Below, one piece after another: positions 1 through 10,488 of a DNA stretch of 64,000 nucleotides (positions within the stretch are counted from its first letter, which is position 1; every line of letters begins with the position of its first letter). Location: assembly GCF_019711635.1 (NCBI RefSeq), contig NZ_JAIGNT010000007.1:41631-105630 (forward strand), given 5' to 3'. Position numbers and translations under genes: made by a program. This DNA comes from Qipengyuania huizhouensis (GTDB taxonomy: Bacteria > Pseudomonadota > Alphaproteobacteria > Sphingomonadales > Sphingomonadaceae). Below the pieces are notes generated by a model. The model was given only the letters and a program-made list of their open reading frames with translations, was not told where the DNA came from and ran no database searches.

Positions 1-166
1 ATCCGATTGGCTAACATTATTATGTTTGCCAGCAATTGTCCTCTTTTGCAACGGGGTGTCAGATCCATCTTGGGTAAATGAACACTTAACCATATCTGTT
101 GTCCGTCCTTGAGTGCGATTCTGCGATGGCGGACACTCCAGAGAAGCCCCGTTTGCCGGAGATGGA
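1..166. other. Intergenic, nothing recognised
   Basis: Leading stretch before the first gene. It is more AT-rich than the rest of the window and could hold the promoter of the downstream kinase-like gene, but no clear promoter boxes, repeat or RNA gene were found. Confidence 0.5.
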
Positions 167-1849
167 ATGCATTTCGACGACCGCCTTGCTACCGTGCTGC
201 GCCTGCGCGCAACCGGCGAGCGTGCGGCGAAGACGCAGTTCCGCCAGCTTATCGACCTGCTTGGAGAACGTCCGCAAGCTGGAGATCCGGCACTCAAGGC
301 GGCGGCCTATCTTCGCCTGATCGCCCTGGGCGAAATGATTCCGGTCAAGATCCGGACGGCCCTGGTCGGCGAAAGCGGCTGGCGCTTTCGCAATCCCGAA
401 CTGGTCAAATGGTTTGGCGGGGCCCACCCGCATGTCGCCGCTGCCGCGCTTTACCGGGCGCAACTTACCGCACCGGAATGGGCCGAGCTAATTCCCAAGC
501 TCCCGATCCGGGCACGCGGTTTCCTGCGTCACCGCCGCGACCTTCCGCCGGAAGCGGTGAAGGTGCTCGACCGCCTTGGCGTGTCCGACTGGGCATTGCC
601 TCAGCCGGAACCGCTCGAACTGATGGACGAGTTGGTACCGCCGGAAGATATCGATGCCCCGGTACATGCTGCGGATGTTCGTCCCGCAGAAGGGGAGCCG
701 AACCGTCCTCCCGGCAAAGAAGACGTGCGTACACTGGTCGAACGGATCGAAAGCTTCCGACGTGCCCGCAAGACTGGCGCGGGCGGCGATGTTGACCCGC
801 AGGCCCCTCGTCTGCCTATGGGCGATGAGGACCGTCCAAACGACGTGGAGTTCGATCACTTCCTCTTCGGCGCGGATGCCGAGGGCAGGATAGATTGGGC
901 AGAAGGCAATATTGCGCCGATGGTGATCGGGATCGATCTTGCCGCTCTTGGTTCTACGGCAGTTGCGCAGGCAATCTCGCGTCGCCAACCACTACACAAT
1001 ACCCGTCTCCCATTGCGCGGGGCGAAACGCATCGAAGGCGAATGGATCGTCGATGCGACTCCGCGTTTCACGCGCGGCGAAGGGCGGTTCTTCGGTTATG
1101 CCGGTCGTTTCCGCAGGGTGATGCCCGAAGTGGCGAACCCCCGCAGTGCCGAGGCGGACCGCCTGCGCCAATTGCTTCACGAGCTGCGCACGCCGGTCAA
1201 CGCCATGCAGGGCTATGCCGAGATTATCCAGCAACAGGTGATCGGTCCGGTGCCGCACGAATATCGCTCGATCGCGGCAACGATAGCCGGCGATTCGGCG
1301 CATATCCTGGCCGGCTTCGACGAACTCGACCGGCTGGCGAGACTGGAGACGCGGGCGCTCGATCTCGAGGCGGGGCAGTGTGACTTCGCCGCCATTGCGC
1401 GCCGTCAGGTGATGCAGCTCCAGACGGTGCTAAGCCCGCGCGTTGCCCGTTTCGATGCGAAGCTGGGGGATGTGCGCGCTCCGCTCGCTCTCGCCCAGTC
1501 GGAAGCGGAAGTGCTGGCATGGCGTCTTCTGGCTACACTCGCCGGAGCGACTGGCGCAGGCGAGGCGATCCGCCTCGATCTCGATACCGAGGGCGACCAG
1601 ATCGAGTTTGCAGCGACCCTGCCTGCGACCTTGCGCGAGGCGGAGGACATTTTCTCGGTCGAGACGCGCCCTGCCATGGGGGCACTCAGCGCGGGCATAT
1701 TCGGAGCGGGTTTCTCGCTCAGGCTGGCACGCGCCGAAGCACGCGTTGCGGGAGGCGACCTGATGCGCGACGGCGAACGCCTGGTGCTCTCGCTCCCGCT
1801 GCTGACCGGTGCCGAAGCCGTCCCTGCGCCGGAAAGTGCAGCCGGATAG
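167..1849 (+). CDS. Histidine-kinase-like protein with degenerate ATPase domain
   Basis: 560 residues. The first ~225 residues resemble nothing I can name. Residues ~228-318 look like a PAS domain. A dimerisation/phosphoacceptor helix follows, with a canonical H-box (HELRTP, His338). The C-terminal part should be the ATP-binding domain, but it has no N-box Asn and no D-x-G G1 box; only a weak G2-like stretch (GAGFSLRLARAEA, then VAGGDL) remains. It may therefore act as a phosphotransfer or scaffolding partner rather than an active kinase. The ATG at 167 is chosen because GGAG lies 5 nt upstream; an in-frame GTG at 113 would add 18 residues. No response regulator gene is adjacent. No transmembrane segment is obvious, so it is probably cytoplasmic. 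Confidence 0.8.
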   Translation: MHFDDRLATVLRLRATGERAAKTQFRQLIDLLGERPQAGDPALKAAAYLRLIALGEMIPVKIRTALVGESGWRFRNPELVKWFGGAHPHVAAAALYRAQLTAPEWAELIPKLPIRARGFLRHRRDLPPEAVKVLDRLGVSDWALPQPEPLELMDELVPPEDIDAPVHAADVRPAEGEPNRPPGKEDVRTLVERIESFRRARKTGAGGDVDPQAPRLPMGDEDRPNDVEFDHFLFGADAEGRIDWAEGNIAPMVIGIDLAALGSTAVAQAISRRQPLHNTRLPLRGAKRIEGEWIVDATPRFTRGEGRFFGYAGRFRRVMPEVANPRSAEADRLRQLLHELRTPVNAMQGYAEIIQQQVIGPVPHEYRSIAATIAGDSAHILAGFDELDRLARLETRALDLEAGQCDFAAIARRQVMQLQTVLSPRVARFDAKLGDVRAPLALAQSEAEVLAWRLLATLAGATGAGEAIRLDLDTEGDQIEFAATLPATLREAEDIFSVETRPAMGALSAGIFGAGFSLRLARAEARVAGGDLMRDGERLVLSLPLLTGAEAVPAPESAAG

Positions 1850-1928
1850 GCAAAAGGCGTGCATCGCCGCTTGCCCTTGGCCTGAAGCGCGGCTAGGCGG
1901 CGTTTTCGCCTTCTCGGACGGTTGGCGG

Positions 1929-2005
1929 GGGCCCGTAGCTCAGTTGGTTAGAGCTGGCCGCTCATAACGGCTAGGTCGCGGGTTCGAGTCCTGCCGGGCC
2001 TACCA
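1929..2005 (+). tRNA. tRNA with CAT anticodon (elongator Met or Ile2)
   Basis: A 77-nt cloverleaf. The 7-bp acceptor stem closes with a G1-U72 pair, the D-arm reads GCTC...GAGC, the anticodon loop is CTCATAA, the T-loop is TTCGAGT and CCA is encoded. CAT can be elongator tRNA-Met or the lysidine-modified tRNA-Ile2; identity elements were not sufficient to decide. It sits 34 nt upstream of a tRNA-Pro gene and the two may be co-transcribed. Confidence 0.93.
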
Positions 2006-2039
2006 ACCCGCCGTCCGGCATGAAGATCGACGTATGTGT

Positions 2040-2116
<77 letters not shown>

Positions 2117-2143
2117 CACGTCGATAAATCCGGAGGAGCGATA

Positions 2144-3487
2144 GTGACAGCGAGCACTGCCTCCCCGCCTCTGGATACCCGCGCGATCTGGGCGATCGCC
2201 TTGCCCGCCATGGTCACGAATGTCGCCACTGCGCTGATCGGCATCGGCGACATGTGGATCGTCGGGCGGCTCGGCGATGCACCGACACAGGGCGCGGTCG
2301 ATATCGGCGCGCGGCTGTTCGCCGTGCTCTTTACCGTCATGAATTTCCTCAAGACCGGGACGACCGGGCTGGTCGCGCAGGCAGGCACCCGCTCGGGCGC
2401 CGATGAGCAGGCTGCCGTCCTTCTGCGCGGGCTGCTGGTCGGGCTGGCGATCGCCGCGATCCTATTGCTGGTAAAGCCTCTGCTGCTGCCCCTTGCCCTC
2501 GATGCGCTCGGCGCAACCGGGGAAGTGCGCGAGGCAGCCGGCGTCTATGCCGATATCCGCTACTGGAGCGCACCTGCGGTCATGGCCAACTTTGCCGCCA
2601 TCGGCTTCCTGGTGGGCCAGCGGCGGATGCGGACGGTCCTGCTCGTCGAAGTCGCCTACAATCTGCTCAACGTCGGCCTTGGCCTCTGGTTCGTGCTGGA
2701 GCTAGAGTGGGGCATTGCCGGGATCGGCTGGTCGAGCTTCATCGCCGAATTCGCCAAGCTGGCGGTGCTGGCCGCTATCCTGCTTTCGGGCGCGAAGGGC
2801 AAAACCCTGATAGCGCGGGCGCGGTCTGGCGGGATCGCGAAGCTGGCTGAACTTCGCCCCTTTCTGTCGGTCAACCGGGACCTGTTCCTGAGGACTCTGG
2901 TACTGGTCATCGCACTGGCAGGTCTTACCCGGCTTTCTGCGGAGCGCGGCGCAGTGGTGCTGGCCGCCAACGGCATCATCTACCAGCTGTTCGTCTTCAC
3001 CGCCCTGCTGCTCGACGGGTTCGAGAATGCCGCGCAGGTGCTCAATGGCGAACGCGCCGGAGCTCATGACCGGTCCGGCTTCGTAGCCTATGTACGGGCG
3101 ATCCTGCTGCGGGGGATGGCGGCAGCTGCGCTGGTGGCACTGGGCTTCGCGCTCTTTGCCGATCCGATACTGGCAAGCTTTGCCGCAACGGAAGCGGTTC
3201 GGATGCAAGCGCAGGACCTCGCCCCGTGGCTGATCGTCATACCCTTCCTTGGCCTCGCAGGTTTCGTACTGGACGGCGTCTATGTCGGTGCGAGCTGGAC
3301 GCAGCGCCTGTTCCTGACGATGGTCGGCGCAGCAATCGTTTACGGCGTGGCCCTGTGGCTCAGCTGGCCGCTGGGAAGTCACGGTCTGTGGCTATCCTTC
3401 AGTCTCTTCCTGATCGTCCGCGCAGCATTACAGCTGGCTTTCCTACCTTCGCTCTTAAACCGGCACTTCGGAAGATCGGGGACCTAA
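2144..3487 (+). CDS. MATE family efflux transporter
   Basis: 447 residues with about 12 hydrophobic helices arranged as two similar halves, as in the MATE/DinF cation-drug antiporters of the inner membrane. The N-terminal [11 protein letters not shown] and the [12 protein letters not shown] segment are typical of the DinF-like branch. Substrate unknown; the family exports cationic compounds in exchange for H+ or Na+. The start is a GTG with a strong GGAGGAG at 2132-2138. Its stop codon overlaps that of the convergent M28 peptidase by 4 bp (CTAA at 3484-3487). Confidence 0.9.
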   Translation: MTASTASPPLDTRAIWAIALPAMVTNVATALIGIGDMWIVGRLGDAPTQGAVDIGARLFAVLFTVMNFLKTGTTGLVAQAGTRSGADEQAAVLLRGLLVGLAIAAILLLVKPLLLPLALDALGATGEVREAAGVYADIRYWSAPAVMANFAAIGFLVGQRRMRTVLLVEVAYNLLNVGLGLWFVLELEWGIAGIGWSSFIAEFAKLAVLAAILLSGAKGKTLIARARSGGIAKLAELRPFLSVNRDLFLRTLVLVIALAGLTRLSAERGAVVLAANGIIYQLFVFTALLLDGFENAAQVLNGERAGAHDRSGFVAYVRAILLRGMAAAALVALGFALFADPILASFAATEAVRMQAQDLAPWLIVIPFLGLAGFVLDGVYVGASWTQRLFLTMVGAAIVYGVALWLSWPLGSHGLWLSFSLFLIVRAALQLAFLPSLLNRHFGRSGT

Positions 3488-4842
3488 CGAGGCGCTGTCG
3501 GCAGGACGATATCCTCGCCGTGATTGGCCAGCACCGCTACAGCGGCGGTCCACACCGCGACGTTCTGGCGAAGCTCGGCCGGATCGACCTTGTCCAGCGT
3601 ATCGTCCGCCGTGTGGTGCAGGTCGAAATAGCGCGTGCCGTCCTGCTGCAAATCGATCAATGCGCCCTTCTGCTGGCGCACCAGATTGAGGTCTGCCCCG
3701 CCGGTCGCCACAATCCCGCTCGGTGCCACGCCGAAACGCGCCACTGCTGCTGCAAGCTGGCGATACAGCGCGGCATCGCTTGAGGTAAAATTGCTTTCCA
3801 GCCGCCAGATTCGGCCCGCACCGAAATCGCTTTCCAGCCCCACGAACACCGGCTCGTCGGCATGGGCGACGGCATAGGCTTCCGAGCCCCAAAGGCCGGT
3901 TTCCTCCGCCCCTGCGAAAAGCACGCGGATCGTGCGCAAAGGCTGGCCCTGCGCCGCCACATGCATTGCCGCAGCCGCGATGATGCCGCAGCCCGCCCCG
4001 TCGTCGATCGCGCCGGTGCCGATATCCCAGCTGTCGAGGTGACAGGCCAGCAGGACCGGCGGCAGCGAGGGGTCACGGCCGACGATGTCGCCCACCACGT
4101 TTCCGCTGCGGGTCGTGCCCAGATCGCGCGGGGTCATGACCAGCTTCATGCGGATCGGCTGGCCCTCGGCGCTGGCGAACATGCGTTCGAGATTGTCGGC
4201 ATCGGGATTGGACAACGCGCCCGCGGGCGTCGGCTCCACACCTTCGGCAAAAGTCGTGGTCCCGGTGTGCGGGACGCGGTGGTTATCGGTGCCGATAGAG
4301 CGGATCACGGTCGCCAAAGCGCCCTTGCTCGCGGCGAGCGAAGGCGCAGTCCAGCGCGCCGGACCGGCAAAGCCGTAATGCGAGCCGTCCTGCGATGCGC
4401 GCATATCGTGGCTGACGAAGGCGATCTTGCCCACGAGGCTTCCGGGCGCCGCAGCCTCGAGGTCGGAATAGTGCGGGAAATAGACGACTTCCGCCTCGAT
4501 CCCTTCGGCGCCGGTCGAACTCGATGTCGAGAGTGCAGTGATCGCCATCGGCTGGGCGAAGGGCGCGGTCACTTCGGCCCGCTCCTCGCCGCGAACCCAT
4601 GTTTCCATGTCGAAAGGTTCGTCGGCGACATTGGCGAAGCCGTTGGCGCGCAGCCAGTCCATCGCCCAGACGCGCCCCCTCGCCTCCTGCTCGGTGCCCG
4701 GCATGCGCGGACCCACTTCGGTGGTTATGCCTTCGACGAAATCCCACGCGATCGTATCGCTTTCCAGCGCCTCGTCGGCGCGGTCGGCAGTGGCGGGAAC
4801 GGAGAGCGAGAGCGCAGCAAGCGCGATGAGCGACCTTTTCAT
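3484..4842 (-). CDS. M28 family zinc peptidase, secreted
   Basis: 452 residues including an N-terminal signal peptide (MKRSLIALAALSLSVPATA). The M28 di-zinc core is visible: CHLDSWD (His268), AIDDGAG (Asp280/281), the AGAEETG general base region (Glu313/314), GLESDFG and a late HHTADD. This matches carboxypeptidase Q-like aminopeptidases that act on peptides outside the cytoplasm. The ATG at 4842 is chosen because it begins the signal peptide; the reading frame stays open further upstream to 4968 but toward the ettA promoter region. It is divergent from ettA and convergent with the MATE gene. Confidence 0.9.
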   Translation of the reverse strand: MKRSLIALAALSLSVPATADRADEALESDTIAWDFVEGITTEVGPRMPGTEQEARGRVWAMDWLRANGFANVADEPFDMETWVRGEERAEVTAPFAQPMAITALSTSSSTGAEGIEAEVVYFPHYSDLEAAAPGSLVGKIAFVSHDMRASQDGSHYGFAGPARWTAPSLAASKGALATVIRSIGTDNHRVPHTGTTTFAEGVEPTPAGALSNPDADNLERMFASAEGQPIRMKLVMTPRDLGTTRSGNVVGDIVGRDPSLPPVLLACHLDSWDIGTGAIDDGAGCGIIAAAAMHVAAQGQPLRTIRVLFAGAEETGLWGSEAYAVAHADEPVFVGLESDFGAGRIWRLESNFTSSDAALYRQLAAAVARFGVAPSGIVATGGADLNLVRQQKGALIDLQQDGTRYFDLHHTADDTLDKVDPAELRQNVAVWTAAVAVLANHGEDIVLPTAPR

Positions 4843-4979
4843 GGGGCCGCTTGCTAACAGCCCCGGCGCGTTTGCCAAGCCCCGACCATTTGTCTCTCCC
4901 GCCTTGCTCATCGCCCCTCGCGCGACTATCTGGCGCACCAACTCTCCCATTCTCGCAGATACATCCAAGGATTCGCCCG

Positions 4980-6653
<1,674 letters not shown>

Positions 6654-6663
6654 GAAGGATGAT

Positions 6664-6693
6664 GGGCGTCGGGCTGATAATCAGCTCGCGCCC
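6664..6693 (+). terminator. Hairpin downstream of ettA
   Basis: Inner inverted repeat GCTGAT-A-ATCAGC (6673-6685), flanked by outer arms GGGCG and CGCCC with small internal mismatches. It is followed only by a weakly T-rich stretch, so termination is plausible but not certain. Confidence 0.4.
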
Positions 6694-6726
6694 CGTCCTG
6701 TTCTTATGGACTCGCTCTCACCGGCT

Positions 6727-7119
6727 TCAGGCGAGCGCGCTTTGAGGGGCGGTGCCCAGAGTTTCCAGAGACTGCAAGCGGATCACGCCCACGTATTTCC
6801 TATTCTCGTCGAGAACCGGTAGCCAGTCGAGCCTTTCGGCATCGAGCAGAGCTTTCGTTTCGGCAACCGAAGATGACGCAAACGCAGCCTTGGGTTCCGC
6901 AGTCATGAAATCTTCCACATGAGCGAAGAACCAGTCGATGCCGTCCGCGATGCCCCGATAGACGATATCTTCACAGGCGATGACGCCATTTAGCCTGTCG
7001 CGCTCGACAACCGGCAGCGCGTGCTGGCCATGGTCCCGCATGATGCGGGCGGCTTCTTCGACGAGGCATATCGGCGAAACCTTGGGAAAGTCTGTTTGAA
7101 TGATGTCTGCTGGGATCAT
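6727..7119 (-). CDS. CBS-domain pair protein
   Basis: 130 residues made almost entirely of two CBS motifs (about residues 8-60 and 75-125). They include HALPVVERDRLNGVI and the DWLPVLDENRKYVGVI repeat, the typical adenosyl-ligand-binding Bateman module. No effector domain is attached, so it probably regulates a partner in response to AMP/ATP-type ligands. The ATG at 7119 gives a compact two-CBS protein; an upstream start at 7284 would add 55 residues with no domain character. Convergent with ettA. Confidence 0.8.
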   Translation of the reverse strand: MIPADIIQTDFPKVSPICLVEEAARIMRDHGQHALPVVERDRLNGVIACEDIVYRGIADGIDWFFAHVEDFMTAEPKAAFASSSVAETKALLDAERLDWLPVLDENRKYVGVIRLQSLETLGTAPQSALA

Positions 7120-7414
7120 TTTGGCGCTCGTTGGTTTGGCCCCTATCGATCCCTGTGGAAACTCTTTTGAAAACGGTGTTCCCGGTAAGAGGGTACACCG
7201 CGGCAGTGCATTTCTCAAGCTCGTACCGAGACCGGCATCTTTGCAAACGCGTATCCGTCCCGGCAAACGACCGGCCCACCGCAAACCACATACAGGAGGC
7301 CCGGGGCTATTTGAGATTAACCGTCCGAAATGCTAGACACATGATCTAAACCCATAGTTGTCACACCAGCTCTGGATACCCGGAGATGCCTGCGGGTTTC
7401 CCGAAAGGCCGGAC

Positions 7415-7633
7415 ATGCCGCATTATTCGCTTCAATTCGAAGATGACGATCTCGGACAGCCCAAACGCCTGGAGTTCACCAGCGAGAATCCCGCTACTGC
7501 CCTTTCGCTTCTCGAGACCGAGGGCGTACGCCGCAGTGTAAAGCTGTGGGAAGGCAACCGGCTGCTTGGCAGGCTGATGCGGGATCGGCAGGGTGTTTGG
7601 CATCTGGACGAAGAACCGCTGCATCTTTCCTGA
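7415..7633 (+). CDS. Conserved small hypothetical protein
   Basis: 72 residues, acidic at the start (QFEDDDLGQPKRLEF) and with a compact alpha/beta look (ALSLLETEGVRRSVKLWEGNRLLGRL). No signal peptide, cysteine cluster or transmembrane helix. The ATG at 7415 is preceded by an AAAGG-like site; a TTG 57 bp upstream is less likely. I do not recognise the family. Confidence 0.65.
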   Translation: MPHYSLQFEDDDLGQPKRLEFTSENPATALSLLETEGVRRSVKLWEGNRLLGRLMRDRQGVWHLDEEPLHLS

Positions 7634-7777
7634 AAACCTTCGATCCGTTCACGAACGGCCACTTCATTTGACTCACCCCATAATGTTTTGACAGAATCGC
7701 GCGCGAGGCGCTCGACACGCGGGCGCGTTTCCCATGCGGCCCATTCGCGCCGCGAACACGAAATTCGAAGGACTCCC

Positions 7778-8215
7778 ATGACAACTCCCAACAACGGTGA
7801 CACCGTGACCATCGACTACGTCCTCAAGCGGGGCGACGGCGAGATCGTCGGCAATACCGAACAGGCAGGACCGCAGGAAATCACCCTCGGCAGCGGCCAG
7901 ATCTTCCCACAGATCGAAGAAGCCCTGACCGGCATGGAAGTCGGCAGCGAGAAGTCGGTCGCGATTCCCTCCGACAAGGCCTTCGGCCCGCGCCGCGAGG
8001 AACTGGTGATCGACATTCCCCGCGAGAATCTGCCTGCAGAACCGGCCCCGCAGCCGGGCATGGCAATGCAGGCCCAAGCGCAGGACGGTTCGCCGCTGAC
8101 GCTCTACATCCTCGAAGTGGGCGAACAGGTGGTCAAGGCCGACGGCAACCACCCGCTGGCCGGCGAGGACGTGACCTTCGACCTCACCCTGCGCGACATC
8201 AAGCAGGCTGCCTGA
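7778..8215 (+). CDS. FKBP-type peptidyl-prolyl isomerase, SlyD-like
   Basis: 145 residues. The N-terminal FKBP half (NGDTVTIDYVLKRGDGEIV, then GMEVGSEKSVAIP) is followed by an inserted chaperone flap (AFGPRREELVIDIP...). The FKBP strand then resumes (NHPLAGEDVTFDLTL). This is the SlyD architecture of cytoplasmic prolyl isomerase/chaperones, but the His-rich metal-binding tail of E. coli SlyD is missing. The start is ATG with AAGGAC upstream. A hairpin follows the stop. Confidence 0.88.
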   Translation: MTTPNNGDTVTIDYVLKRGDGEIVGNTEQAGPQEITLGSGQIFPQIEEALTGMEVGSEKSVAIPSDKAFGPRREELVIDIPRENLPAEPAPQPGMAMQAQAQDGSPLTLYILEVGEQVVKADGNHPLAGEDVTFDLTLRDIKQAA

Positions 8216-8224
8216 ACCCGTTCC

Positions 8225-8251
8225 CGGGGCGGCTGCGCGCCAGCCGCCCCG
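8225..8251 (+). terminator. Strong GC hairpin after the FKBP gene
   Basis: Perfect 11-bp stem (CGGGGCGGCTG / CAGCCGCCCCG) with loop CGCGC, starting 9 nt after the stop codon. Only a short T cluster follows (ggctttcct), so it may be a weak intrinsic terminator or a 3'-end stabiliser. Confidence 0.5.
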
Positions 8252-8376
8252 CCCGGCTTTCCTACCCGGGCAGCAACCGCTAGCGCGGATGATCGAGGCG
8301 ATGCGCGAAGGTCCACCGCGTGCCGCGCCCTCCCGGATCGAGCAGAAAGAAGTGCCCACACGCGGACTCGGAAGCT

Positions 8377-8406
8377 TTGACAGGCGCGGTTAAGCTCCAG
8401 TAACTA
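8377..8406 (+). promoter_or_regulatory. Possible sigma70-type promoter for the diguanylate cyclase
   Basis: TTGACA at 8377-8382, an 18-bp spacer and TAACTA at 8401-8406, about 55 bp ahead of the GTG start. The -35 matches consensus; the -10 is a partial match. Prediction by eye only. Confidence 0.35.
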
Positions 8407-8461
8407 AAACACTAGGCTGAGAGCCGGTCCTTGTGCAGAGGGTCGCCACAAGGGGGGATAC

Positions 8462-10246
8462 GTGAATAAATCGCGTGATCTGGGTTACTATGGTTGGCCG
8501 ATGTTCTTTGGCATCGCCTGGCTTGTTTGCGCCCATATCGCCCTTGAGCTCAGCCAGGGAGCGGACGGGATTGCTGCCGTCTGGCCGCCGAGCGGCATTT
8601 TCATAGCCGCCCTGTTGTTTTTTGATCGCCGCCGCCGCCTTATGACGACCGCCTGGGTCGCGGCGGCCAGCATGATCTCCAACCTTTGGGCCGGGTCGAG
8701 CTTTCTCGCGACATCCGGCTACACGATCGCAAATCTGGTCGAAGGTTATCTCGTCTTCCTCCTCATGGGCGGAAGCTCCTCGGGAAGGCTCTCCCTGTCG
8801 CGCCCCTGGAACATGGCCCGCTTCGGCCTCGCTGCGGTTTTCGCAGGCTTCATGAGCGCTCTCATGGCCGGCATCCTGTCCGGCAATCTCGCCTTTGCTT
8901 TCCTCTCGTCCTGGGCGAGCACTGTGACGCTCGGCATGCTGATCGTGTCGCCGGTGATACTTTTCATCGCCACCGATCCTCCCAACCGGCACGAACTGTT
9001 TTCGCTCAAGTCGCTCTGGACAATGCTGGTGGTCACTATCCTGAGCGTCGCGGCTTTCGGCCAGGCAGATATCCCCCTGCTGTTCCTGCCGGTCATGGCC
9101 ATTGCCATCGCTACAGCCACCCTCCGCCTCAGTGGTGCTGCAGGCGCCTTGGTCATCATCGCCACCATCGGCTCAATCCTTACCGCACAGGGCGCAGGCC
9201 CGGTAACGCTGTTCTTCCCCACGACTGAAGAGCAGGTACTGTTCTTCCAGGTCTACCTCGTAGCCCTGCTGGCATCCTCGATGCCTCTCGCCTATCTGTT
9301 GTCCCAGCGCGAGAACGATCTTGCCACCATCGCCGGACATGCTGCCCGGCTGGAAGCGGCAGAACGAGCCGCCAAGGTCGGCCACTGGCGATTCGGCCCG
9401 GTGGACAATACGGTTCACTGGTCACGCGAGGCGCTGCGTATCTGCGGATTCGCCGAACACGAACAGCCGAGTTTCGAGCAATGGATTTCGCTCCACCTAC
9501 CCGAAGATCGCGAGCGGGTTCGCGCATTCATCATCGAAGCTACCACTCATGGGCTGCCGTTCGCATTCGAGTCGCGCATCGAACGCGCGCAGGGCGATAT
9601 CGTGCATGTCGATTGTCGTGGCGACGTCCAGACCGACGAACATGGCCATGTTACTGCACTTTTCGGAACCATGCTCGACGTGACAGAGCGCGCCGAAACG
9701 ATGCGACAGCTTGAACTGGCGCGCGCGCGCGCCGAGCGTGAAGCCGCCGAGGTCCGGTCGCTGGCTGCAACCGATCCGCTGACCGGCATGCCCAACCGAC
9801 GCTGCATCCTGACAAACCTCGCCGAAGCAATGGACGAGTCCCTGCAGAGAGGCACGCCCCTGTCCGTGGCGATGATCGATATCGATCACTTCAAGACAGT
9901 CAACGACCGGTTCGGTCACGGATATGGCGATCTCGTACTCAAGAAGATCGCCGATATCCTTTGCGAAGAGACGCAAGACAGTGATTCGGTGGGCCGCTTG
10001 GGCGGTGAGGAGTTTCTTTTCGTCTTCCCGGAACGCACCCCTTCCGAACTGGAAGAACGCTGCATCGCGAGAAGGGATCGACTGGCGAAAATCGAATGGG
10101 ATCGGCAAGTCGATGTCACGCTCAGCATCGGGGTCGCGCAACTGCGGCCCGGATGGGACGAGCAGGATCTCATGAGAGCTGCGGACGAGGCGCTCTACGA
10201 AGCCAAGGATGCGGGCCGCAACAGGCATGCCGTGCACACGGCATGA
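8462..10246 (+). CDS. MASE1-PAS-GGDEF diguanylate cyclase
   Basis: 594 residues. About 280 N-terminal residues are hydrophobic and match MASE1 membrane sensors (AAVWPPSGI motif). A PAS domain follows (about 295-405), then a GGDEF domain with the signature GGEEF at 514-518 and DIDHFKTVNDRFGH upstream. The conserved active site predicts conversion of two GTP to cyclic-di-GMP at the inner membrane. The inhibitory RxxD I-site is absent: Gln stands where Arg would be (QDSD). The start is GTG with an AAGGGGGG ribosome site. It is monocistronic. Confidence 0.93.
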   Translation: MNKSRDLGYYGWPMFFGIAWLVCAHIALELSQGADGIAAVWPPSGIFIAALLFFDRRRRLMTTAWVAAASMISNLWAGSSFLATSGYTIANLVEGYLVFLLMGGSSSGRLSLSRPWNMARFGLAAVFAGFMSALMAGILSGNLAFAFLSSWASTVTLGMLIVSPVILFIATDPPNRHELFSLKSLWTMLVVTILSVAAFGQADIPLLFLPVMAIAIATATLRLSGAAGALVIIATIGSILTAQGAGPVTLFFPTTEEQVLFFQVYLVALLASSMPLAYLLSQRENDLATIAGHAARLEAAERAAKVGHWRFGPVDNTVHWSREALRICGFAEHEQPSFEQWISLHLPEDRERVRAFIIEATTHGLPFAFESRIERAQGDIVHVDCRGDVQTDEHGHVTALFGTMLDVTERAETMRQLELARARAEREAAEVRSLAATDPLTGMPNRRCILTNLAEAMDESLQRGTPLSVAMIDIDHFKTVNDRFGHGYGDLVLKKIADILCEETQDSDSVGRLGGEEFLFVFPERTPSELEERCIARRDRLAKIEWDRQVDVTLSIGVAQLRPGWDEQDLMRAADEALYEAKDAGRNRHAVHTA

Positions 10247-10488
10247 CAATATCGCCCATGCAGAAACCCGCCGTCGAGCAAAGGCAAAGATCGGCGCCCC
10301 AGCCGTAAGTCAGTGGCGTTCTGTCTTTTCCGGAACTCCTGATGACTTGCATTCATTTTTTTCGATACAAACCTGAACAAATGCCTGCAGGTGCGGTTCA
10401 GTTTCGGGTCAGGCCGGTTTGATACAAGATGTGACATTGAAACAGGCCGCAGGTGTGGAGCGGCTATCGAGCCATAAGGATACGCTCC

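Noticed and set aside
3862..4857. 331-codon plus-strand open frame
   Set aside because: Runs antisense through the M28 peptidase gene, which has full catalytic motifs; the plus frame has none.
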